From: Lysobacterales bacterium
Lineage (GTDB): Bacteria; Pseudomonadota; Gammaproteobacteria; Xanthomonadales; Marinicellaceae
Assembly: GCA_026988115.1 (NCBI GenBank)
Contig: JALSLV010000099.1
Span: 1 to 39,595 of the forward strand
Direction: 5' to 3'
DNA length: 39,595 nucleotides
A model generated the notes under the pieces. It saw only the letters and a program-made list of their open reading frames with translations. It did not search any database and was not told where the DNA came from. Position numbers and translations under genes: made by a program. Shown piece by piece: positions 26,293-33,711 of this stretch. The first letter of the stretch is position 1; the number at the start of each line of letters is the position of its first letter.

Positions 26293-26778
26293 TTATTCTG
26301 CGGGATTGGGGTTGTCGAGGACTAATTGGGTTTGGTTTTCACGAAATTCAGCCAGACCTTGTTTGATAGCATCATCGTGAATGGCAAGAATTGCCGCACA
26401 ATACAAAGCCGCATTTTTAGCCCCTGCCACGCCAATACTCATGGTTGCTACAGGCACTCCTGCAGGCATTTGCACAATTGACAATAAAGAATCAACACCA
26501 TTAAGTACGCTAGATTTTATTGGAACCCCTATCACAGGAACTGGTGTTAATGCAGCAATCATACCAGGCAAATGTGCTGCACCTCCGGCTGCTGCGATAA
26601 TAATTTCAAACCCTTTATCTTGTGCTTGTTGAGAAAAATCCACCATCAACTGTGGCGTACGGTGAGCCGAAACAACCTGTTGGTGAAATTCAATACCTAA
26701 ATTTTCCAATAATTGCGCGCAATGTTGCATGGTTGCCCAGTCCGATTTTGAACCCATCACTAAAGCTACTTTTTTCAT
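26293..26778 (-). CDS. purE: N5-carboxyaminoimidazole ribonucleotide mutase
   Basis: A 161-residue class I PurE, which converts N5-CAIR to CAIR. Motifs: 'VMGSKSDWATM' (phosphate binding), 'VVSAHRTPQLM' with the catalytic His, 'IAAAGGAAHLPGM' and 'GVPIKSSVLNGVDSLLSIVQMPAGVPVATM'. It heads the purE-purK unit; amn lies 100 bp beyond purK and probably has its own promoter. Confidence 0.97.
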   Translation of the reverse strand: MKKVALVMGSKSDWATMQHCAQLLENLGIEFHQQVVSAHRTPQLMVDFSQQAQDKGFEIIIAAAGGAAHLPGMIAALTPVPVIGVPIKSSVLNGVDSLLSIVQMPAGVPVATMSIGVAGAKNAALYCAAILAIHDDAIKQGLAEFRENQTQLVLDNPNPAE

Positions 26779-27018
26779 TAATAATCACTCGGTGTTGCTA
26801 ATATTGCTAAAGGTGAATTGTGTCATATTTAAAGTCAAGACACAAACAGAACCTTGAAAAATTGATTATCCTAACCTTTACAACACGTGCGGAGCGTTTA
26901 AAAAGTTGGATTTGAAATTCTAAAGCTAATGATTCTCCACTTTGTTTTATGAAACTTTTGTCACCAAAATTTCAAAAACGGCGTATTAACTTACAAGCAC
27001 TTAATATAGGAACTTAAA

Positions 27019-28800
27019 ATGAAACTCGTTTTACTCATTTGTTTGTCGGTATCTTTATCCTCAGTATCGGCACAAAATAAAGATTATCAAACCTTATACA
27101 ACAAATACAAACAGGTATTTGCCAGTAAAGCTACAACAAAAGGCACTGTTACCTTTGCATCCGTAGGAGACGATCCTGTTAATTGTGACTTTGATAATAT
27201 CCAAGATGCTATAAACACTGGTATAGATGAAGTTCGGATTCAAAGGTTCCTCACTTATACTGAAAATATAACCATACAAAATCAAGCGATAAAATTAATT
27301 GGAGGCTATGAAAGTTGTTTTGGTGCAAATAATGGAGAAACACCAATTGGTACAAACGCATCTATTATCGATGGCAATGATTTGGCTCCTGTGATAAATA
27401 TCAACAATGACACTAACCCGTATGAAATTATTCTTAAAAACATAGAATTACAAAATGGCAATAGCGGAATGACTTTTTTTGGTGGTGGTTTAGAAGCTAA
27501 AGGAACAGCAACTTCTATCAATATATCCAACTTTAAATCGACCAATAATACAGGCAGTGGAATCAATGTTGAAAGCATTTCTCAACTGAATATTAAAGAC
27601 GCTCTATTAAGTAACAACACCGCTTTAATTGGCGGTGGAATTGCCTGCTCAGATACGTTTGTTGTTGTCTATGGGAGGAGCGCTATTTCATCAAATTCTG
27701 CAACAATAGCCGGTGGTGGAATATATGCCTATAATCAATGTAATTTTTCTTATTTTTCTGGAAAAAACCACATTCAAGCTGGCATTGGCGGAATGATAGG
27801 CAATACAACTGATGGACAAGGAGCCGGCATCTATGCCTACGATGGAGCGACTATTAATTTAAATGGTACCGAATTAGATTTAGGTGGTGGTACAATACTT
27901 GGAGACTCGACAATAGCAGTCAAAATTACAAGTAATATCGCAGATTCAGATGGTGGAGGCTTGTTTATTTCAGGAGCAAACACACAAGCGAACCTTACAG
28001 GTATTGATTTTCAATTTAATCGCACACCAAATGGGAATGGTGGAGGCATTGCCGTATTTGACCAAGCTACGTTGGTTATTACAAGGTATGATTTACCTTG
28101 TTGGGATGACATCAAGTGCAATTCATTCTACTTTAATCGTTCCAGCACTGCTGTGACAAAAGGCGGAGGAGGAGTTTATGCCGAAGCCAACTCAACTAGT
28201 GCTATCGGCAATGCCTATTTTGAAAAAAACACAGCAACCTTTGGCACTGCCATTTGGTTAACTGGCGGAGCGCAAGCAACAGTTGAAGGCTCTGTCTTTA
28301 CCGACAACAATGCCAGTCTTGGACGGACAGGCAACTACGTAATCGGAGCAGAGACTGCATCAAATTTAACTCTGGGTTTTAATACTTTTGTTGACAACCT
28401 GTCTGGGATTTCTATTATTGCTGCCTATGATTCAACCTTGACCAATGTGGGAAATTTATTTTACGAGTACGAAATGGCATCAATTCTGGCACAATCATCC
28501 TCTACAGTTACAAATAACTGTATTGTTTCTAGAAATACCACTGGCTTAGTAGGAATAAACATTACCCAAGCCATAGCTGATCCATTTGTTGACAGAGTCA
28601 ACTTAGATTTCCATCTTGATGGAAACACGGGAATGGTCGCCGTAGATTTATGTAACACATCTGTTTATAATCCAAGTTTAAAAGACATGGACCAACAACC
28701 CAGAGGTTTTGAATTGCCGATTGGAAATGTTGCAGGTCCTTATGATGTTGGAGCCGATGAAATCTTTATTGAAGAGATTTTTTCTAATGGATTTGAATAA
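27019..28800 (+). CDS. secreted beta-helix protein with NGFE tail
   Basis: A 593-residue exported protein of the same family as those at 11095 and 14921. It has a signal peptide at 1-18 (MKLVLLICLS...SVSA), the opening 'VTFASVGDDPVNCDFDNIQDAIN', Asn/Gly-rich beta-helix coils, 'CWDDIKCNSF', 'FEKNTATFGTAIW' and the closing 'DLCNTSVYNPSLKDMDQQPRGFE...GPYDVGADE'. It ends 'EEIFSNGFE'. ATG 27019 is preceded by AGGAAC. The 240-bp gap upstream, divergent from purE, holds no triple 11-bp operator that I can find, so this copy seems to be regulated differently. Confidence 0.85.
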   Translation: MKLVLLICLSVSLSSVSAQNKDYQTLYNKYKQVFASKATTKGTVTFASVGDDPVNCDFDNIQDAINTGIDEVRIQRFLTYTENITIQNQAIKLIGGYESCFGANNGETPIGTNASIIDGNDLAPVININNDTNPYEIILKNIELQNGNSGMTFFGGGLEAKGTATSINISNFKSTNNTGSGINVESISQLNIKDALLSNNTALIGGGIACSDTFVVVYGRSAISSNSATIAGGGIYAYNQCNFSYFSGKNHIQAGIGGMIGNTTDGQGAGIYAYDGATINLNGTELDLGGGTILGDSTIAVKITSNIADSDGGGLFISGANTQANLTGIDFQFNRTPNGNGGGIAVFDQATLVITRYDLPCWDDIKCNSFYFNRSSTAVTKGGGGVYAEANSTSAIGNAYFEKNTATFGTAIWLTGGAQATVEGSVFTDNNASLGRTGNYVIGAETASNLTLGFNTFVDNLSGISIIAAYDSTLTNVGNLFYEYEMASILAQSSSTVTNNCIVSRNTTGLVGINITQAIADPFVDRVNLDFHLDGNTGMVAVDLCNTSVYNPSLKDMDQQPRGFELPIGNVAGPYDVGADEIFIEEIFSNGFE

Positions 28801-28810
28801 TTATGAAAAT

Positions 28811-28838
28811 AAGGAGCTTGTCCTAGAACAGGCTCCTT
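28811..28838. terminator. terminator between convergent genes
   Basis: AAGGAGCTTG-TCCTAGAA-CAGGCTCCTT forms a 10-bp stem with one G-T pair. On the minus strand it is followed by ATTTTC and on the plus strand by ATGAATTTTC. It lies between the stops at 28800 (+) and 28867 (-), so it probably serves both genes. Confidence 0.7.
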
Positions 28839-28866
28839 ATGAATTTTCGATAGTTGTAATTAACTC

Positions 28867-29862
28867 TTATCGTTGAATCAAAACCTCAACCCCTTTGGGT
28901 CTTAATGATATTTCAGAATCTCCTTTTATTTTTATCCATTCTTTAAATGCATTAATTTTTAAATCTGTTGGTTCTTTCCAGTAGTCCTGATGGTAGCCTA
29001 ACCAAATCACTTCCCTTAAAAAACCCGCTTTTTCAATGGTTAATAATGAAACGGGTTGTTTGAGCTTATTGCTCTTTAGTTTTCCTTGTTCAATTAATTC
29101 TTTACTAACTTCAGTGACTTTTTGATAGAGAGCTAAAAACTGTTCATAATCCAAAATCAAATCTTTAGGCGTGACACTTTGAACAGCAATCGCATACATT
29201 AAGGCGAGCCTTCCTTGGTCACTTTTTACATTCAATACCTTTGCATCTAAATTGATGCCAATCTCACTTTTGTCTTTAGACTTAAATTGCGTCTGTTTAA
29301 GTAAACCTTGAAATAAATGGAACGTTTTATCCCTCAAACCATAATCCTTATTTGCCGAGAGTGGAAAAGTTGCACGAAGCTTGATAAAGTGATTATTAAT
29401 GACCGTTAAATATAATTCAGAAAGATAAATCATATCAGGATTTTCCATTTGAGTAATTGTTGAGATTACCCTTTGCTTATTGATGTGCACAATAGCTGAA
29501 TCCAAAACCGAAAACTGCCCATCATCTTTTTCAGCATAGTATTTTATCCCATACATAACATTGCCATATTCACGCATCATGGCATATTCAATAGATATAT
29601 TTTCATCAACTGGGTAAATATAATAGTCGTATTTAACGGGTATATCTTCGGCTTTATACTCAAAAGACACCCCGAGTTCCTTTTGGTCATATTTTTGTGT
29701 ATTCGACAGCTTAAAGGGTTTTATCTCTTTAGGTACGTAAATCTTTCCCGCCGTGGACAACTTCACTTTTTTCCGTTTTGACTTTGCTTCGACTTGAAAA
29801 GTCAGCATCAAGACAAGGCATAAGAAAAAGAGTGATCGGACGTGATTGTTTTCAAACTTCAT
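28867..29862 (-). CDS. exported protein of unknown function
   Basis: A 331-residue protein with an N-terminal signal peptide (about 1-26, LFFLCLVLMLTFQVEA) followed by a basic stretch (KSKRKKVK). I do not recognise the family. The mature part is mixed alpha/beta: a beta-rich first half (YDYYIYPVDENISIEYAM, DSAIVHINKQRVISTI) and a helical second half (LILDYEQFLALYQKVTEVSKELIEQ). There are no cysteines and no clear active-site motif. A clean AGGAG precedes ATG 29862. It is a single gene facing the beta-helix gene across a shared terminator. Probably periplasmic or envelope-associated. Confidence 0.75.
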   Translation of the reverse strand: MKFENNHVRSLFFLCLVLMLTFQVEAKSKRKKVKLSTAGKIYVPKEIKPFKLSNTQKYDQKELGVSFEYKAEDIPVKYDYYIYPVDENISIEYAMMREYGNVMYGIKYYAEKDDGQFSVLDSAIVHINKQRVISTITQMENPDMIYLSELYLTVINNHFIKLRATFPLSANKDYGLRDKTFHLFQGLLKQTQFKSKDKSEIGINLDAKVLNVKSDQGRLALMYAIAVQSVTPKDLILDYEQFLALYQKVTEVSKELIEQGKLKSNKLKQPVSLLTIEKAGFLREVIWLGYHQDYWKEPTDLKINAFKEWIKIKGDSEISLRPKGVEVLIQR

Positions 29863-30111
29863 TACAGGCTCCTGATTATATATTTAAGTTATACCATACT
29901 TCAATAATTTGTTAAACTCAAGATATTGACTTATTGGTCTAATCCTATTTGCCTTGACAGCTTACCAAGCAGTTCGTGGGCTGTACATTCATACAAAAGT
30001 GAAGTTTAAAGACGCTAATTTTCAATTATGAGAACGTCAAACACTCAATCCCAACCGATTCGAATTCATTGGTAAGTGGGATTTATCCCACTCAAAACCC
30101 AATTAAAACCT
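29863..30111. other. intergenic region, no gene seen
   Basis: The gap between the exported-protein gene and the HNH-like gene runs from 29863 to 30174. It contains a perfect short palindrome, AGTGGGAT-TT-ATCCCACT (30075-30092), with no T-run, and the terminator at 30112. No reading frame or RNA gene is supported. Confidence 0.4.
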
Positions 30112-30135
30112 AAAAAAACGTCGGTTACAACCGAC
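30112..30135 (-). terminator. rho-independent terminator of the nucleotidase-like/HNH-like unit
   Basis: On the minus strand GTCGGTT-GT-AACCGAC forms a perfect 7-bp stem followed by GTTTTTTT. It lies 40 bases after the stop codon at 30175. Confidence 0.8.
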
Positions 30136-30174
30136 AATCCAACGAAATCAAATCCTACGACCCCATCGATTTGT

Positions 30175-31392
30175 TTAATTACTCAAAATACGATATTCAA
30201 TTACTTTAAGTAGTTCATCAATTAATTTATTCTTAATAAGGTGTTTATTATGAGGTCTTGGAACTATTATTTTACTCAATTCTTCTTGGGTAATGAAAGA
30301 ACTTTTATTAATTACATTAATACTTAGTTTATCTGTGACTTCGTTAACAATATTTTTTGAAACATTACTACAATCATCACACACATAAACCCGTTTGTCT
30401 TCAATAGAACTCGTATGATTGCAAAATTCAGTTAAATATCTTAGAACAGTCCACTTACCTTTATTTGATTTCTTAATACATTCATACTTGGTTCTATTAC
30501 AAGTAGGGCAAATCCAATCTTCGTCTAGTTTATCCCAGTCACTTTTGCCCATTTTTTTCATGTGTTCAAATTCACCCATACTAGGAGGGGCTATAGATTT
30601 TACTTTTGGGTATAGTCTCCATGATGAGTTATTTCCAGTAAATTTATTAGTTGTGTATAATAGGCACTCTGGATTATTATGATTGACCAAATTAGTTAAA
30701 CCTTGCTTAGCTAGATGCCATTTAGCTGATTTTTTTGATATTTTTGATGTTCTAAGCGAAGATTCGTACCAATGGTTATCACTAGCCGCTAACTTAGCAA
30801 TATATTCAGCAATTTCAATCCTTTTGTAAAACATATCTTTACATTCTTGCCAAATTTTTTTTGCAGTACCAATATTTATTGAATGTTCTTTATTGGGTCT
30901 TGACTCAACAAATAAACCTATTTGTTTCGGAGAATATGAAAACTTTTTATGTATAGGAATGAGTTTCTTAACACGTCCATCAGCACTATTACAATCAGAA
31001 CAAATAATTGTATTATCATAGGCTGAAAAAGCAAAAGCAGTTCGAATTATAAATTTCTCTGCGTACTTATCTGCCACTTGGTTTTTTGCTTTTTCCGAAA
31101 AAATTGTAAATTTTTGTTTTATATGATCCTTCATGTGATCGTGATGTTCATGAAGATGCGCAGTTAGATATCCATGTTTATTTAGTCTAACTATATCTTG
31201 CTTATTTCGATTACATGATGGACACTCCCAGTTTATACTTGTTCTTACCCACCAAATATTCATATCTAACCCTTTAGCAGAAAATTTATTTGCAATGTTT
31301 ACACTGTTCTTCGAATATTCACTATCCAGACCAAATAAGTTATTTTCCTTTAAATATTCTAATAGCTGCTTTTTATTAGTAAATTTTTCCAT
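30175..31392 (-). CDS. HNH-like zinc-knuckle protein with two tandem modules
   Basis: I choose ATG 31392 (405 residues). It lies 4 bases after the preceding stop and follows AAAAGG/TAGGG, whereas ATG 31434 would start inside the upstream gene. Two similar modules are visible. Module 1 has W55-x-C57PSC60NRNK, a histidine cluster HLHEHHDH (79-86), then C131SDC134N; this is the CxxC...HH...CxxCN layout of HNH/treble-clef nucleases. Module 2 has W293-x-C295PTC298NRTK, C324NH326, then C338DDC341. Each module ends with a similar '(F)S/I-xxEL/QIG...RPxNxH' segment (160-170 and 370-384). I infer a nucleic-acid-binding, possibly nuclease protein, with module 1 the more likely catalytic one. Function and family name are unknown; it forms a two-gene unit with the 5'-nucleotidase-like gene. 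Confidence 0.65.
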   Translation of the reverse strand: MEKFTNKKQLLEYLKENNLFGLDSEYSKNSVNIANKFSAKGLDMNIWWVRTSINWECPSCNRNKQDIVRLNKHGYLTAHLHEHHDHMKDHIKQKFTIFSEKAKNQVADKYAEKFIIRTAFAFSAYDNTIICSDCNSADGRVKKLIPIHKKFSYSPKQIGLFVESRPNKEHSINIGTAKKIWQECKDMFYKRIEIAEYIAKLAASDNHWYESSLRTSKISKKSAKWHLAKQGLTNLVNHNNPECLLYTTNKFTGNNSSWRLYPKVKSIAPPSMGEFEHMKKMGKSDWDKLDEDWICPTCNRTKYECIKKSNKGKWTVLRYLTEFCNHTSSIEDKRVYVCDDCSNVSKNIVNEVTDKLSINVINKSSFITQEELSKIIVPRPHNKHLIKNKLIDELLKVIEYRILSN

Positions 31393-31396
31393 AACC

Positions 31397-32077
31397 CTAA
31401 ACCTTTTCAAATTGTGCCGTCTTAGAAATTTCATTTAAAGGAGAATCTGTTTTGCAAACTGGCTTTACAGATGAAACAACCTGTTTAGTTTTTTCAAGAT
31501 GAAGAACTTGATAGGCAAAGATAAAATGAACTATGAACTCTTTTAAAATTTTATCTTGATTTAAATTACCTAAAAAGAAAACTTCATCAACGTAAAAATT
31601 CCATTCTCGTAAAGCAATTATAACTCTCATAAGAAAGGAACTATTTCTAGCTGTTACAATTGCAAATCTTAGTGATGTTAATCCAATAAGAATTTTTAGT
31701 AGTTTGCTATGCAGGCTCTCTTTTAAAGGAATACTTTGTTTAATACTTTCATTTTCATGAAAGACATACATACTGCCTTTTTTATAAATTTTTACTGAGT
31801 CATAAGAAAAAATAACAACATCTGCATCAAATGCAATTCTAGCTGTATCACTTGATGATTTAAAATCTCTAGACAGTGCGAAATTTTCAACTAAAATTCG
31901 TTTGACACCCTCTTCTTTGGCTTCTAAATTAATTTTAAGGATGCTTTTGATAAAAATATCGGAAAAAATATTGGTTTCTTTGTTCCAAGTGCAGATTTTT
32001 AAAGACAAGTAATCATAACCAAATCTTGTTAGGTGTAATATTGTTGGGATTTTTACGTGGGTCTCTTGTTTAAACAT
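31397..32077 (-). CDS. degenerate cytosolic 5'-nucleotidase-like protein (HAD fold)
   Basis: A 226-residue protein. Residues 80-190 align well with the C-terminal half of the NT5C1-like 5'-nucleotidase family: 'RIAFDADVVIFSYDSVKIY' (HAD motif I, D84 and D86), 'RFAIVTARNSSFLMRVIIALREWNFYVDEVFFLG', and 'ILKEFIVHFIFAYQ'. In active members the last segment reads IFFDDQ, so the acidic motif IV that binds magnesium is replaced by AY here. The usual N-terminal half of the family (about 120 residues) is also absent or unrecognisable. It may be a binding-only or altered enzyme. The start at 32077 has no good ribosome site. It is followed after 4 bases by the HNH-like gene, so they are likely co-expressed. 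Family assignment is from remembered motifs. Confidence 0.65.
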   Translation of the reverse strand: MFKQETHVKIPTILHLTRFGYDYLSLKICTWNKETNIFSDIFIKSILKINLEAKEEGVKRILVENFALSRDFKSSSDTARIAFDADVVIFSYDSVKIYKKGSMYVFHENESIKQSIPLKESLHSKLLKILIGLTSLRFAIVTARNSSFLMRVIIALREWNFYVDEVFFLGNLNQDKILKEFIVHFIFAYQVLHLEKTKQVVSSVKPVCKTDSPLNEISKTAQFEKV

Positions 32078-32560
32078 CGTTTTTATTGAGCAATAGCTAT
32101 AAATTGAATTATTAGACTTTTTTTCATGAGGGTTTATTGTCAGTTTTTATTTTTGTGGTAGTGAATTAACAATATAAACGTCCAAGGATATTTTGTCAAT
32201 TAACATTGTGGTGATTAAAGCGAGTGAAAAAAGAAGTTCATGAGTTTTATTTCTATCACCCTATACTTTATTAAACTCATCCCTTCGCAAAATAGTTTTG
32301 ATGTCGGTTCAATCAATGTTTCTTCTTATGCTCGTCAACTGGTTTTTAAATCAATAGGCATGTTATAATTGCATTTTATTAATTAAAGAGCTCTTTGAAT
32401 AACTCTGGGGCAATGGAAAGAAGAATGGAAAAAGTGGCAATCAAGGCAAAAAACGAGTCAAATAGCTCGCTATTTACGAATTTTTTAATGCTGATTGGCG
32501 TTTTTTACAATTTTTTTACTCGTTCCACGAGTTGTGCAAAGGTCTCTTAAACCGTAACTG
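32078..32560. other. long non-coding stretch upstream of mvaB, no gene seen
   Basis: This 483-bp gap lies between the divergent nucleotidase-like and mvaB genes. It contains the dispersed palindromic repeat (32436-32502) and a small hairpin, ACTCG-TTCCA-CGAGT (32518-32532). I find no coding frame, tRNA or recognisable riboswitch. AT-rich runs around 32100-32200 could hold the promoter of the minus-strand pair. Confidence 0.4.
32436..32502. repeat. dispersed palindromic repeat (copy 2) with long imperfect hairpin
   Basis: The core AAATAGC-TC-GCTATTT (about 32460-32475, trailing TACG) is shared with the intergenic repeat near 14701. Here the arms continue: CAATCA...GGCAAAAAA on the left pairs with TTTTTTAATGC...TGATTG on the right, with small bulges. 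This makes a stem of roughly 25 pairs. Confidence 0.6.
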
Positions 32561-33457
32561 ATGTCAAAACCACCCAAACAAGTCAAAATCGTTGAAGTTT
32601 CTCCCCGTGATGGATTACAGAATGAAAAACAAGTGGTTGATTTAGCAACAAAACTCGAGCTTATTGAACGTTTAGGTCATTCAGGGCTGAAAAACATAGA
32701 GATAACTGGCTTTGTTAGCCCGAAATGGGTTCCTCAATTGTCAGATTCATCACTGCTATGTGAACAATTGCATCGTCATCAGGGCATTAATTATTCTGCC
32801 CTTGTTCCTAACCTCAAAGGTATGAAGTTAGCAATCGCAGGCAACATTAAAGAAGTCGCTGTCTTTACCGCTGCTAGTGAATCCTTTACCAAAAAAAACA
32901 TTAACTGCACCATAGAGGAATCACTTGAACGTTTTAAACCAGTCGTATCATTAGCCAAGCAGAACAACATTAAAATTCGTGGTTATGTTTCCTGTGTTTT
33001 GGGTTGCCCGTATGAAGGAGAAATAAATCCTTCAAAAGTAGCAGAAGTCACGCAAAATCTGTTTCAATTAGGCTGCTATGAAGTCTCTCTGGGTGACACA
33101 ATTGGCACAGGCACACCTTTAAAATCACAAAAAATGCTAACACAATGCATGGAAGTAGCTAGTATAGATACTCTTGCCTTGCATTTTCACAACACCTATG
33201 GACAGGCTTTAGCAAATATTTATGCTTGCTTAGAACTCGGTGCTCGTATTATCGATACATCAGTTGCTGGTCTTGGTGGTTGCCCTTATGCTCAGGGTGC
33301 CAGTGGCAATATTGCCACAGAAGATGTGGTTTATATGCTTGATGGTATGGGCATTGAAACTGGCATAGATTTAGCACAACTAATCAAAACAGGTAACTGG
33401 ATTAGCCAGAAACTTAATAAATCCAACAGTTCTCAAGTGGGAAATGCACTCGATTAG
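32561..33457 (+). CDS. mvaB: hydroxymethylglutaryl-CoA lyase
   Basis: A 298-residue TIM-barrel lyase of the HMGL family, splitting HMG-CoA to acetyl-CoA and acetoacetate in leucine degradation. The N-terminal 'VKIVEVSPRDGLQNEKQVV' carries the catalytic Arg and metal-binding Asp. 'EVSLGDTIGTGTP' and 'LALHFHNTYGQALANIYACLELG' (metal-binding His pair) follow, and 'SVAGLGGCPYAQGASGNIATEDVVYML' holds the active-site Cys loop that separates HMG-CoA lyase from isopropylmalate synthases. Length is standard. No other leucine-degradation gene is in the window, and no clear ribosome site is seen. Confidence 0.95.
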   Translation: MSKPPKQVKIVEVSPRDGLQNEKQVVDLATKLELIERLGHSGLKNIEITGFVSPKWVPQLSDSSLLCEQLHRHQGINYSALVPNLKGMKLAIAGNIKEVAVFTAASESFTKKNINCTIEESLERFKPVVSLAKQNNIKIRGYVSCVLGCPYEGEINPSKVAEVTQNLFQLGCYEVSLGDTIGTGTPLKSQKMLTQCMEVASIDTLALHFHNTYGQALANIYACLELGARIIDTSVAGLGGCPYAQGASGNIATEDVVYMLDGMGIETGIDLAQLIKTGNWISQKLNKSNSSQVGNALD

Positions 33458-33497
33458 ATTGTTAAATTTTCACCTCTTTTAACATTTATCAATTAAT

Positions 33498-33662
33498 ACC
33501 CAAATCCCAAAATAGAAAACACGATTATAGCACAGCCCCTTAACACGCCTAGCAAACCAAGAAAATATCTAATCACCAATGAGGTGACGACGAATTTTAT
33601 TGGTTTGCTATACGTATCAATTGATTGCACTCTAATTCGCGTTTCTATTTTGGGATTTGGGT
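33498..33662. mobile_element. MITE-like palindromic element with AAT direct flanks
   Basis: The left end (33498-33518) reads ACCCAAATCCCAAAATAGAAA, and its exact reverse complement forms the right end, finishing GGGATTTGGGT at 33662. The two arms stay complementary inward, with TAGCAAACCAA (33549-) pairing with TTGGTTTGCTA (33600-) and the centre TCACC-AATGA-GGTGA. The whole 165 bp can therefore fold into one hairpin. AAT flanks both ends (33495-33497 and 33663-33665), a likely 3-bp target duplication. It encodes nothing. It sits between mvaB and the BNR gene and could act as a terminator or promoter-proximal structure. Confidence 0.75.
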
Positions 33663-33711
33663 AATAAGTGCTAAAATCAAAGTACGTAAACACTATTTTG
33701 GCTTGACTCTT

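Noticed and set aside
26779-27018. Shared 11-bp operator upstream of the 27019 beta-helix gene
   Set aside because: TAATAT at 27002 is too close to the start codon and the sequence 21 bases before it does not match the repeat.
31393-31434. ATG 31434 as start of the HNH-like gene
   Set aside because: It would overlap the upstream gene by 38 bases; ATG 31392 follows a good ribosome site and the upstream stop.
32078-32560. Possible structured RNA or riboswitch before mvaB
   Set aside because: The only strong structure is the dispersed palindrome; no known riboswitch motif is visible, and the gene function does not suggest one.
33625-33711. ATG 33625 as start of the BNR protein
   Set aside because: It is within the right arm of the palindromic element, and the signal peptide begins at 33712.
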